From Clostridia bacterium (lineage in GTDB: Bacteria > Bacillota > Clostridia > Oscillospirales > CAG-272): a stretch of 34,054 bases of DNA. Both the position numbers and the translations under genes were made by a program. The DNA lies in assembly GCA_017938425.1 (NCBI GenBank), contig JAGBBQ010000017.1, forward strand, positions 1-34,054, read 5' to 3'. The notes under the pieces were generated by a model. The model was not told the DNA's origin. It worked only from the letters and a program-made list of their open reading frames with translations, and did no database searches. Shown here piece by piece: positions 14,535 through 22,374 of this stretch (its first letter is position 1; each line of letters starts with the position of its first letter).

Positions 14535-17500
14535 TTACATTCTTTTCTTTCTGATAACGAACCAGAAGAGGCAGAATCCGCCGCCGCCGACTACTGCTAC
14601 AGAGCCAAGAACGATAGCTACGATAGCGCCTGCGCCAAGGCCCCCAGACATAACGTATCCGCACTTGTCGCAGCTCTTGTCGCCGTCATCGTCAGCGTGT
14701 GCCTCACCCTCAGAGCGAGCTCCGCAAGCGCAGAGCTTGTAATGCTCATTCTCGTCGTTCAGGTAGCTCTCGCCATAGGTGTGACCGATAGCCTCTGCAA
14801 GGATGGCCTCACATTCCGAGCACTTCGACGGCTCGGTACAAGTAGCTGCGCCTGCAGGAGTATGTCCGTTTGCAGGGTTGAGCTCGGCTGTACATACAGT
14901 ACAAAGCTGGGGCTCGGTGCAGGTCGCAGAAGCACCGGGGGTATGACCGAGTGCGTGAACGAGAGTAACCTGACATACGGTACAGATCTGAGGATCGGTG
15001 CAGGTTGCGGCAGTTCCGGGGGTATGACCTAAGGCACTACCTACAGTCTCCTCACATCCCTTATGGATGCAGCTGCCCGCGCTTGTGCAGGTGGGATCGC
15101 TGAATTCGTGACCTATCGAAAAGGCAAGAATCTTGGAGCAAGCGGTACATTTCTGAGGATCGGTGCAGGTTGCAGCAGCGCCGGGGGTATGATCTACAAT
15201 CGTTTCTCTGTGCTTTCCGCACACGCTACAGTTTTCCTGGCAGTCGGAGTCGTAGAAATGAAGAGGTCCGCCGTCAAGGTCAGCTGTTCTCACGTGACCG
15301 CAATTGTTGCAAACCTCGTCGCACGGGGTGTTGTTTCCGTATTGATGATTCGTTGCCATATCACCGTTCGGCAGCTGAGACATATCGTTTCTTCCACGGT
15401 CAACGTCGGGGCAATCCGCGATAGTACACTCATATCCGCACGTACCGTCGCCGAAGTCTACTTTAGTCTTGCTGTATACGTGAATATGAGTAGCCGGATC
15501 GTCGTTATTATTTGTGGGAACGTATACCGCGTAAAGAGTAACTGCCGTGTTATTTGACGTTGTAGCGTATCTTCCACTTGTTATGATCTGATTCGATCCA
15601 TCCGTCTCTGCCCATCCGATGAAGGTAGATCCCGCGGGAGCGGTGCATCCCTCAAATCCCGGAAGCATTATCTCATCGCCCACCTTTGCCGTGATCGACT
15701 CAACGGTTCCGGTGCCTGCACCAAGATCAAAGTTTACTATAACATCGGAAAGCTTTTCGGGATAGAATACGTAATTTATAAATGCAAGATCGGGAGATAT
15801 TACGGAGAAGTCTGCGTAATTGCCGTTTACGGAAGCATTTACGCCGTCAACGAAGTAATACTCGCTCGACAGATTGACCGTCAGCTGAAGGTAATAAAGA
15901 TAATCTGCCTCGAATCTGTCGTCAAGGGACATAGGATCGTTGCTGCCCTCACAATACCAGGATGCCTTAACGATTCTGACAATATCCTTAAAGATCTCGT
16001 CTAACAGGATCTTCTCGGAGAAGGAGCCACCCTCGGTCGGTACAGCTATGCTGAAGTCGAGATCAAACGGGAATCTGGAGGGAGCTACGTCGAAGTCTGC
16101 GATAATGACAGCTTCGGTATCGCTGACCTTCTCTGCCTTCACCGACTTTGCGCCGCTTACCTCTGCGGTAAGGTTATCTCCGAAGGTGAAGTCTCTGTAT
16201 CCATAGACAGCGATCGGCACTTTGATACGGTAAGTGTTGCCGTAAACAAAGGTCTTATCCGCGCTCAGCTCAACGGCATTGTCGGGATCGGTCACGTCGA
16301 ACCATTCGATCTCTCCGCTCACGTTGTATCCGGTACCAAAGGTAGGAAGGTTGGAAGTATGAGACTGACCGTGAACGACGTTGCCAACATTCATAGTGAC
16401 GTTTGTCAACTCACCTCTTGTACCGCAAACAAGTCTTACGGCAACGTAGCAGACAGTGGGATCAAGATAATCGACCATTACATCTGCGATTCCCTCGTTT
16501 ACGCTAGCCTCAAGGAAGTCGAAGAATGTGTGAGCTATATCGGATCTGACGGTGAAGGAGAGCGTATAAGTCTCGCCTTCCTCGAACACGTCGTTTTCGG
16601 TCATTGGCCGGCTGTTGTAATACCAGGAAACACCGTTTATGTATCCTTCGTCGACAAACTCACTGTCTATAGCATACGTATAGTCACCGGTGGTTATGGA
16701 ATCCGTGCTGAAGGTGGGATGATTGCCTGCAACGGGTGCCGATATACCCGAAAACGCAACCGATTCGATCTGTTCGGTCTTGACCGAGTCAAAGATCACT
16801 GTCGCAGTGAGTCTTCCCTGCTCGATGTTGTAGTCCTCGCGGTTTACGAGATAATCGATAGGCTTTCCGTTGAAAAAGCCCTTTACGTACAGAGGCTCTG
16901 AGGAGGGCTCTGCGGAAACGTCAAAGCGCATACCGTCCACTGCGGATAATCCGAACTCTACGCGGTAGGTATTTCCGGAAACAAACACTTCATTTGGAGG
17001 AAGATATACCCAACCCTTCTCGGTCATCTTCGACCAAGCAGGGCTGCTCTCCGGCTCTACGAGGGGATTGTCAGACTCCACCGAGAAATCCTGCTTACTG
17101 CCCGCCATAGGAGCATCAAGCTTTGCCGGTGGATAATAGATAACGCCGTCGGGAATCTGATCGAACTTGTATATGATACGAATGTATTCTTTTGCGTTTG
17201 CGTCAAGAGGAAGGCCTCTTAATATCCTCATAGGAGTCTTTTCTTTAGCGGTACCGGCATTGATCTTTGCATCAAAATGTTCAAGATCTTCATCTTCAGC
17301 CGGCCAGGTGCGATCGCCCTTTGCCTTGACGATAAGCTGCAGGTAGTAGGTATTTCCGCCGAGGAACACCGTACCGTTACTCATCTTGTGATCATCGTCG
17401 TAATTGTCCTTATACCACTGGACAGCGGTAATTTCATAGTGATTCTTGTTGTCGACCCAAGTGACTGTTTCGGGGCTGTTGTTTACTTTTCTGCCCGCTT

Positions 17501-17639
17501 CAGCGCCGGATACGTCGACGTGCACTTTTGTTATTTCGTTCGTGATCGTAAGCGCGGATACTGAGATCGCAGCACTGCATATCAAAGAAAGGATCATAAC
17601 GAGTGCAGATAAAAATGCTAAAAATCTTTTTGCTTTCAT
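14535..17639 (-). CDS. Surface protein with repeated beta domains, five Cys/His units and C-terminal membrane anchor (1034 aa)
   Basis: A signal peptide ends SVSA (residue about 29). Repeated domains of about 90-110 residues follow, each with a VSWYYN or VQWYKD strand, a DVFEEGETYTLSFTV-type segment and an aromatic end. They resemble beta-sandwich adhesion modules. An InlB-like piece (GSTFIGWAETDGS) lies near 700. Residues about 816-952 hold five 27-28-residue units of the form H-T-P-G-x-x-ATCT-x3-x-C-x2-C, ending in GH. Then come a terminal unit (ENEHYKLCACG, DKSCDKCGYVM), GGLGAGAIVAIVLGSVAVVG, FVIRKKRM. GGGAGAG-like purines lie before the ATG. It is the largest product of the LuxR-adjacent operon. 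Metal binding by the Cys/His units is plausible but unproven. Confidence 0.8.
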   Translation of the reverse strand: MKAKRFLAFLSALVMILSLICSAAISVSALTITNEITKVHVDVSGAEAGRKVNNSPETVTWVDNKNHYEITAVQWYKDNYDDDHKMSNGTVFLGGNTYYLQLIVKAKGDRTWPAEDEDLEHFDAKINAGTAKEKTPMRILRGLPLDANAKEYIRIIYKFDQIPDGVIYYPPAKLDAPMAGSKQDFSVESDNPLVEPESSPAWSKMTEKGWVYLPPNEVFVSGNTYRVEFGLSAVDGMRFDVSAEPSSEPLYVKGFFNGKPIDYLVNREDYNIEQGRLTATVIFDSVKTEQIESVAFSGISAPVAGNHPTFSTDSITTGDYTYAIDSEFVDEGYINGVSWYYNSRPMTENDVFEEGETYTLSFTVRSDIAHTFFDFLEASVNEGIADVMVDYLDPTVCYVAVRLVCGTRGELTNVTMNVGNVVHGQSHTSNLPTFGTGYNVSGEIEWFDVTDPDNAVELSADKTFVYGNTYRIKVPIAVYGYRDFTFGDNLTAEVSGAKSVKAEKVSDTEAVIIADFDVAPSRFPFDLDFSIAVPTEGGSFSEKILLDEIFKDIVRIVKASWYCEGSNDPMSLDDRFEADYLYYLQLTVNLSSEYYFVDGVNASVNGNYADFSVISPDLAFINYVFYPEKLSDVIVNFDLGAGTGTVESITAKVGDEIMLPGFEGCTAPAGSTFIGWAETDGSNQIITSGRYATTSNNTAVTLYAVYVPTNNNDDPATHIHVYSKTKVDFGDGTCGYECTIADCPDVDRGRNDMSQLPNGDMATNHQYGNNTPCDEVCNNCGHVRTADLDGGPLHFYDSDCQENCSVCGKHRETIVDHTPGAAATCTDPQKCTACSKILAFSIGHEFSDPTCTSAGSCIHKGCEETVGSALGHTPGTAATCTDPQICTVCQVTLVHALGHTPGASATCTEPQLCTVCTAELNPANGHTPAGAATCTEPSKCSECEAILAEAIGHTYGESYLNDENEHYKLCACGARSEGEAHADDDGDKSCDKCGYVMSGGLGAGAIVAIVLGSVAVVGGGGFCLFWFVIRKKRM

Positions 17640-17655
17640 TGTTTCTCTCCCATAT

Positions 17656-18087
17656 TTAAATTTTATTTAAAACCAATTGAACATTCTCCAGCACTTCCAA
17701 AAATTTAAGCTTACCTCTCGGCTGACGTATGGTGTCACCGTCGAATTCAACCCGTACCTGTCCGGGCAGGGTGTGAGCTTCTCCGCTTTCATCAAAAAGC
17801 TCCATGCAGAAGTACCATACCGCCGTGTCGAGATTTTTATGCCTTTCGGGGCAGAAGAATTTGATCACTCGTCCTGATCGCTTCAGCTCGAACAGACAAT
17901 AATCCCTGTCGGAGTGTTCGGGTACGGTGAAGATTGGAAAGTCCTTTTCAAACATCATCGAAAAGGTATCGTGCTGCCCGCTTATCAGCAGAAAATCGGT
18001 CTCGGGAACATTCTCGTTGATGAGATATTCAAGACCTTTTTCCACGGGAAATTCAAACTCGCCAAATAGGATGCGTTTGTCGGTCAC
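17656..18087 (-). CDS. Unrecognised leader gene of the surface operon (143 aa)
   Basis: The start is GTG at 18087 with GGAGGTGG about nine bases upstream. An overlapping ATG two bases upstream is followed at once by TGA and cannot start the frame. The protein has no signal peptide or membrane segment and is rich in Phe, Glu and Asp, with TAVWYFCMELFDESGE and GQVRVEFDGDTIRQPRGKLK as the most distinctive parts. I recognise no domain. It is the first gene after the palindrome-bearing promoter, 16 bases before the 1034-aa surface gene. Confidence 0.7.
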   Translation of the reverse strand: MTDKRILFGEFEFPVEKGLEYLINENVPETDFLLISGQHDTFSMMFEKDFPIFTVPEHSDRDYCLFELKRSGRVIKFFCPERHKNLDTAVWYFCMELFDESGEAHTLPGQVRVEFDGDTIRQPRGKLKFLEVLENVQLVLNKI

Positions 18088-18142
18088 ATTTCACCACCTC
18101 CGTTTTCATTTTCCAGACAGTACCGAATTCCATCTTGCCTAT

Positions 18143-18153
18143 ATTTTATCATA
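18143..18153 (-). promoter_or_regulatory. Predicted -10 region of the surface operon
   Basis: On the minus strand TATGAT (18153-18148) and TAAAAT (18148-18143) are both usable -10 boxes. The expected -35 position holds no TTGACA-like sequence and instead abuts the GGGGTA palindrome at 18173-18187. That is the usual form of an activator-dependent promoter. Confidence 0.55.
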
Positions 18154-18172
18154 AGCCATTTATTTTGGCATC

Positions 18173-18219
18173 TACCCCTTAGGGGTAAAAGTATCAAAAT
18201 TAGGGGTAGGTTTGGGGTA
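18173..18219 (-). promoter_or_regulatory. Palindromic operator with phased half-sites, candidate LuxR binding site
   Basis: TACCCCT-T-AGGGGTA (18173-18187) is a 7-bp perfect dyad. Further GGGGTA half-sites lie at 18203-18208 and 18214-18219, so the three copies start 21 and 11 bases apart, close to two and one helical turns. The cluster lies just upstream of the -10 of the 143-aa gene and beside the gene for a 7TM-LuxR regulator. The link to that protein is inference from position and symmetry. Confidence 0.6.
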
Positions 18220-18291
18220 ATTTTTCAAAATTCAGGGCCAAAAGGAGCAACCGCCCTATAAGGAGGTAAAAAGGGAGAAAACGTATTTTTT

Positions 18292-18330
18292 TGAAATAAA
18301 AAAGGACGACGGTGCTTTTTCCGTCGTCCG
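18292..18330 (-). terminator. Intrinsic terminator of the LuxR gene
   Basis: A perfect 9-bp stem GGACGACGG/CCGTCGTCC (18304-18312, 18321-18329) is followed on the minus strand by TTTTTTATTTC. It lies just after the LuxR stop at 18352, so the surface operon downstream needs its own promoter. Confidence 0.9.
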
Positions 18331-18351
18331 ATGTAAACTATAGTTTATATT

Positions 18352-19311
18352 TTATTGTTTTTTCACGAGAATCGCATACAATTCCTCTCGGCAGGTCACG
18401 CCGAGCTTGGAGTAAAGGGTTCGCGTATAGAGCTTCACGGAGCTCTCCGATACGTACAAAATTTCGGCGATCTCTCTGCGTTTTTTATATTGAAGTATCA
18501 GCTCCAGCACCTCGCGCTCACGGGGAGCGAGGGTCTCGCCGCTCTTCAAGCACAAAAGCACCTTGCCGATCTTTATGTCCATCGGCATCGTGGCGATATC
18601 GATCCCCAGCTGCTCCGACTCCGCGGGAGTGAAGGTGGGAATATCGCTCTTATGAACGTAATCCTGCATCATCCAATAAACGAGCAGAAGCAGAAGCTCG
18701 GATGCTATGTAGGTGACCGAAAGGAATTCGTATTCCCAACGCACGAGCTTTTCGAACAGCCACATCAGAAGATTGCTGAATACAATGGCGGCGATAAAGC
18801 CTGCGAGCTTGGGCCCGGCGATCTTCTTTTTTCTGACCGAGTGAACGATCGTACCGATCATTGCGGCAAAATAGCCGAGCAGATACACCATATAGAAGGG
18901 ATGCAGCACGCCGTATTCCTTTACGAGCTTCGCCGCACCGTCGATCATTTCAATATCCACGCTCTTGTAGTATAGCGGGAGCATCGGCGCGCTTGCGACG
19001 ATGGCGAACATCAGTACGCCGAGCGAAACGCAGGTGATCACGCGTGCTTTCTTGATCTCAAATCCGCAAAGCCGAACGATCGTCAGGAACATAAACGCCG
19101 AGAGAAACACGCTGCCGAGGTACGCCACGTCGTTGGCAAACAGAGCAAAGCCTACGGTATTTGCAAGGGATATCAGAAGGTATCCGAGATTGACCACCGT
19201 AATGCTGATATACAGCATCGTCAGCCAAAGCTCCTTATTTTTTACCATCAGCAGGTAGGCGATCAGCAAGCCTATGGCGGCTATCAGGCATATCGCATAT
19301 CCAACTGTCAT
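18352..19311 (-). CDS. Membrane-bound LuxR-family regulator with 7TM N-terminal domain (319 aa)
   Basis: The first 225 residues form about seven hydrophobic helices, in the manner of the histidine-kinase N-terminal 7TM domain. The end (261-319) is a LuxR/GerE helix-turn-helix: LAPREREVLELIL, then REIAEILYVSESSVKLYTRT, then LYSKLGV. There is no receiver or kinase domain, so it is a one-component membrane sensor that binds DNA directly. AAGGAGG lies before the ATG. It is preceded by two good promoters, closed by a strong terminator, and sits directly upstream of the surface operon, whose promoter carries a fitting palindrome. The signal it senses is unknown. Confidence 0.85.
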   Translation of the reverse strand: MTVGYAICLIAAIGLLIAYLLMVKNKELWLTMLYISITVVNLGYLLISLANTVGFALFANDVAYLGSVFLSAFMFLTIVRLCGFEIKKARVITCVSLGVLMFAIVASAPMLPLYYKSVDIEMIDGAAKLVKEYGVLHPFYMVYLLGYFAAMIGTIVHSVRKKKIAGPKLAGFIAAIVFSNLLMWLFEKLVRWEYEFLSVTYIASELLLLLVYWMMQDYVHKSDIPTFTPAESEQLGIDIATMPMDIKIGKVLLCLKSGETLAPREREVLELILQYKKRREIAEILYVSESSVKLYTRTLYSKLGVTCREELYAILVKKQ

Positions 19312-19349
19312 AGGCTTACCTCCTTGTAAATTGCTTATTTATTAAAATA

Positions 19350-19378
19350 ATTATATCACAAGGCGTCCGTTTTTACAA
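19350..19378 (-). promoter_or_regulatory. Proximal promoter of the LuxR gene
   Basis: On the minus strand TTGTAA (19378-19373) and TATAAT (19355-19350) are separated by 17 bases. Confidence 0.75.
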
Positions 19379-19406
19379 TATGTTTTCGAAACATTTGTCC
19401 GTTTTT
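19366..19406 (-). promoter_or_regulatory. Direct repeats and dyad near the LuxR promoter
   Basis: GTCCGTTTTT occurs at 19366-19375 and 19397-19406, 31 bases (three helical turns) apart, flanking an ATGTTT-TCG-AAACAT dyad. The cluster overlaps and extends upstream of the proximal -35 box. It is a candidate operator, possibly for self-regulation. Confidence 0.45.
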
Positions 19407-19444
19407 TCCAACAATTATGCTTGAAAGCCCCTTATGTCTATTAT

Positions 19445-19473
19445 ATTATACACCAAAAGAGCCGCTATATCAA
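19445..19473 (-). promoter_or_regulatory. Distal promoter of the LuxR gene
   Basis: On the minus strand TTGATA (19473-19468) and TATAAT (19450-19445) are separated by 17 bases. The remaining gene-free DNA up to the thiC stop (19474-19584) shows only an AGGGATCCCT dyad, and no clear terminator for the thiamin operon. Confidence 0.7.
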
Positions 19474-19584
19474 GCAACGAATGTTAACCTTGCGTTCTGC
19501 ACCGTATTTACGCAGATCCGCACAGGGCCGCGCTTACAGGGATCCCTAAGAAAAGCATAATAGTATCCGCCGCCCTCCCGACCG

Positions 19585-20889
19585 TCACAGAATATCCACC
19601 GTTTCATGACCAAGCGCCTTATTCATGCTTCGCACGGCGCAGAACTTTCCGCACATCGAGCAGGTATCCTCGTGCTCGGGCTTGCGCTCGTCGCGGATAC
19701 GCTTCGCCGTTTCGGGATCCAGAGCGCACGCCCACTGTGCCTCCCAATCGAGCCTGCGGCGCGCATCTCCCATACGGTCGTCGATATCCCTTGCGTGAGG
19801 GATCTTCTTGGCAATGTCCGCTGCGTGCGCCGCAATCTTGGAGGCGATAATTCCCTGCTTCACGTCGTCCACGTTGGGAAGCGCCAGATGCTCGGCGGGG
19901 GTCACGTAGCAAAGGAAGGCGGCACCCGATGCCGCGGCGATCGCACCGCCGATCGCGGAGGTGATATGATCGTAGCCGGGCGCAATATCGGTAACGATAG
20001 GACCGAGAACGTAGAAGGGCGCGCCCATACAGACCGTCTGCTGCAGCTTCATATTGGCTTCGATCTGATCCATCGGCATATGTCCGGGACCCTCTACCAT
20101 CACCTGTACATCCTTTTCCCAAGCACGCTTTGTCAGCTCTCCGAGGCGCACAAGCTCCTCGATCTGACACACGTCGCTGCCGTCCGCAAGGCAGCCGGGA
20201 CGGCAGGCATCACCGAGAGAAATGGTCACGTCATACGCACGGCAGATCTCAAGGATCTCATCGAAATACTCGTAGAAGGGGTTTTCCTCCCCCGTCATGC
20301 ACATCCAGGCAAACACGAGCGAGCCGCCGCGGGAGACGATGTTCATTTTTCTCTTATGCTTTCTGATCTGCTCGATGGTCTTACGGGTAATACCGCAATG
20401 AAGGGTAACGAAGTCCACGCCGTCCTCCGCGTGAAGCCTTACCACATCGATAAAGTCCTTTGCGGTGAGGGTCGCGAGGTCGCGCTGATAGTGGATCACG
20501 CTATCGTACACGGGAACGGTGCCGATCATCGCGGGACACTCACTTGTGAGCTTTCTGCGGAAGGGCCGGGTGTTGCCGTGGGAGGAGAGATCCATAATTG
20601 CCTCCGCACCCATATGGACCGCCGCCATCACCTTTTCCATCTCAATATCGTAATCCTTGCAGTCGCGGGACACCCCGAGATTCACGTTGATCTTGGTGCG
20701 AAGCATCGAGCCGACGCCGTTCGGATCGATGCAGGTATGTAACCTGTTGGCGCAGATCGCGACCTGCCCTTTTGCAACGAGGTCGCGGATCTCTTCTTCG
20801 GTTCTGTATTCCTTGGCGGCGACCGCCTTCATTTCGGGCGTGATCAAGCCATGTCTTGCGGCGTCCATTTGCGTTGTGTAATTTCTCAT
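19585..20889 (-). CDS. thiC: Phosphomethylpyrimidine synthase ThiC (434 aa)
   Basis: ThiC is a cytoplasmic radical-SAM enzyme that rearranges aminoimidazole ribotide to HMP phosphate, the pyrimidine half of thiamin. Family signatures visible here are [58 protein letters not shown] and the C-terminal cluster motif C410-x2-C413-x4-C417 ([11 protein letters not shown]). The length fits the Firmicutes form, which lacks the plant and proteobacterial N-terminal extension. It is the last gene of the operon, 25 bases behind thiD, with AAAGGA before the ATG. Confidence 0.97.
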   Translation of the reverse strand: MRNYTTQMDAARHGLITPEMKAVAAKEYRTEEEIRDLVAKGQVAICANRLHTCIDPNGVGSMLRTKINVNLGVSRDCKDYDIEMEKVMAAVHMGAEAIMDLSSHGNTRPFRRKLTSECPAMIGTVPVYDSVIHYQRDLATLTAKDFIDVVRLHAEDGVDFVTLHCGITRKTIEQIRKHKRKMNIVSRGGSLVFAWMCMTGEENPFYEYFDEILEICRAYDVTISLGDACRPGCLADGSDVCQIEELVRLGELTKRAWEKDVQVMVEGPGHMPMDQIEANMKLQQTVCMGAPFYVLGPIVTDIAPGYDHITSAIGGAIAAASGAAFLCYVTPAEHLALPNVDDVKQGIIASKIAAHAADIAKKIPHARDIDDRMGDARRRLDWEAQWACALDPETAKRIRDERKPEHEDTCSMCGKFCAVRSMNKALGHETVDIL

Positions 20890-20914
20890 TGCAATCGATT
20901 CCTTTCAAACGGTT

Positions 20915-21712
20915 TTATTTTGCAAATCGGCTGTTCAGATCAAAAGCGTGATCCATAGGTCCCGCGCCCTCTCCAAGGTCGAGCATCGCGGCAAGTGCAC
21001 CCGAGATATAATCCTTTGCTCTTTGTACGGAGCTCTCAAGGTCATATCCTTTCGCGAGGTTGGATGCAATGGCTGACGAAAGCGTGCAGCCCGTGCCGTG
21101 TGTGTTGGGATTGTTGATACGCTTACCGCTGAACCATTTGTAGTTGCCGTTTACATACAGAAGATCGTTTGCATCGCTCACGCTATGACCGCCCTTAAGC
21201 AGAACCGCGCAGTGATACGCCTCGCCAATGATATTCGCTGCTTTTCGCATATCGTCCTTATTTTGAATCTTCATTCCCGACAACACCTCTGCCTCGGGGA
21301 TATTGGGGGTTACGAGAGTCGCAAGCGGAATCAGCTCATTTTTTAGTACGTCGATCGCGTCCTCATGGATCAGCCTTGCGCCGCTTGTGGCAACCATCAC
21401 GGGATCGATTACAACGTTTTCCGCCATGTGAAATTTCAGTCTTTCTGCAATGGTTCTGATCAGCTCTGCCGAGCTGACCATGCCTATTTTTACGGCATCG
21501 GGAAAAATATCCTCAAACACCGCATCGATCTGATCCTTCAGAAATTCGGGCGTTACCTCCGCGGTGGATCTTACGCCGACCGTGTTCTGCGCCGTCAGCG
21601 CCGTGATCGCGCTCATGGCATAAACACCGTTCAGCGTCATCGTTTTCAAATCCGCCTGAATACCGGCGCCTCCGCTGCAGTCGCTTCCCGCAACGGATAA
21701 GGCGGTCCTCAT
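20915..21712 (-). CDS. thiD: HMP / HMP-phosphate kinase ThiD (265 aa)
   Basis: ThiD phosphorylates HMP and HMP-P to HMP-PP for coupling by ThiE. The N-terminus MRTALSVAGSDCSGGAGIQA and the GTGCTLSSAIA anion hole with catalytic Cys near the C-terminus are diagnostic of the ribokinase-fold ThiD family. I prefer the start at 21712 over an ATG at 21730, because AGGGAAG lies ten bases upstream and this gives the usual family length. The gap to the thiE stop is then four bases. The 21730 start would overlap thiE. Confidence 0.94.
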   Translation of the reverse strand: MRTALSVAGSDCSGGAGIQADLKTMTLNGVYAMSAITALTAQNTVGVRSTAEVTPEFLKDQIDAVFEDIFPDAVKIGMVSSAELIRTIAERLKFHMAENVVIDPVMVATSGARLIHEDAIDVLKNELIPLATLVTPNIPEAEVLSGMKIQNKDDMRKAANIIGEAYHCAVLLKGGHSVSDANDLLYVNGNYKWFSGKRINNPNTHGTGCTLSSAIASNLAKGYDLESSVQRAKDYISGALAAMLDLGEGAGPMDHAFDLNSRFAK

Positions 21713-21716
21713 TTTC

Positions 21717-22364
21717 TTACTTCCCTGCATAACAGATCCCAAGCTCCCTTACTCTTGCCTTCAGCTCGGCCGCCGCCGCCCTCGGGCTCTCGGCCTTCAT
21801 AATCGCGGAAACAACGCAGATACCCGCAATGGGAATGCCTGCGAGAACGTCAATGTTGTTTTTATTGAGTCCGCCGATGGCGTTCACGGGGATCGGAACG
21901 GCTTTGCAAATGTCAGAGAGTGTTTCGGTAGACGTGAGAACGGTTTTCACCTTGGTCGTGGTCGGATAGATCGCGCCGACGCCGAGATAGTCCGCGCCGC
22001 CCTCATAGGCTTCCAGCGCCCACGGCACGGTCTTGGCAGTCGCGCCGATGATGAAGTTTTCACCGAGGATTTTTCTCGCGGTCGCGATCGGCATATCCTC
22101 TTTTCCGAGGTGAACGCCCTCTGCGCCTACGGCAAGAGCCACATCCACACGATCATCAATGATCAGCGGAACGTTGTATTTTTTCGTCAGAGCGTGAACC
22201 TTTTCCGCAAGGTCTATATACTCCATTGTGGTCTTGTTCTTCTCACGGAGCTGCAAGATCGTCGCGCCGCCCTTGAGTGCTTCTTCCACACGGCGAAGGA
22301 ATTCCGCTCCCTCAAAGCCCGTGGAATCGGTGATAAAGTAAAGCGTTGTATCAAAGCTTTTCAT
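21717..22364 (-). CDS. thiE: Thiamin-phosphate synthase ThiE (215 aa)
   Basis: ThiE joins HMP-PP to the thiazole phosphate, giving thiamin phosphate. The TIM-barrel sequence shows LQLREKN, LIIDDRVDVALAVGAEGVHLG, GATAKT and GVGAIYPTTTKV, the phosphate-binding and substrate loops of the family. Many family members read SxHS where this one has GATAKT; that is an accepted variant (ATAKT) in clostridia as far as I recall. AAGGAG lies before the ATG, ten bases after the thiH stop. Confidence 0.95.
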   Translation of the reverse strand: MKSFDTTLYFITDSTGFEGAEFLRRVEEALKGGATILQLREKNKTTMEYIDLAEKVHALTKKYNVPLIIDDRVDVALAVGAEGVHLGKEDMPIATARKILGENFIIGATAKTVPWALEAYEGGADYLGVGAIYPTTTKVKTVLTSTETLSDICKAVPIPVNAIGGLNKNNIDVLAGIPIAGICVVSAIMKAESPRAAAAELKARVRELGICYAGK

Positions 22365-22374
22365 ATTCTTCTCC

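Noticed and set aside
19474-19584. Intrinsic terminator for the thiamin operon
   Set aside because: Only an AGGGATCCCT dyad without a following T tract was found; the operon's 3' end remains undefined.
19606-20742. 378-aa plus-strand open frame over thiC
   Set aside because: Antisense shadow; His/Arg-rich composition and no family features.
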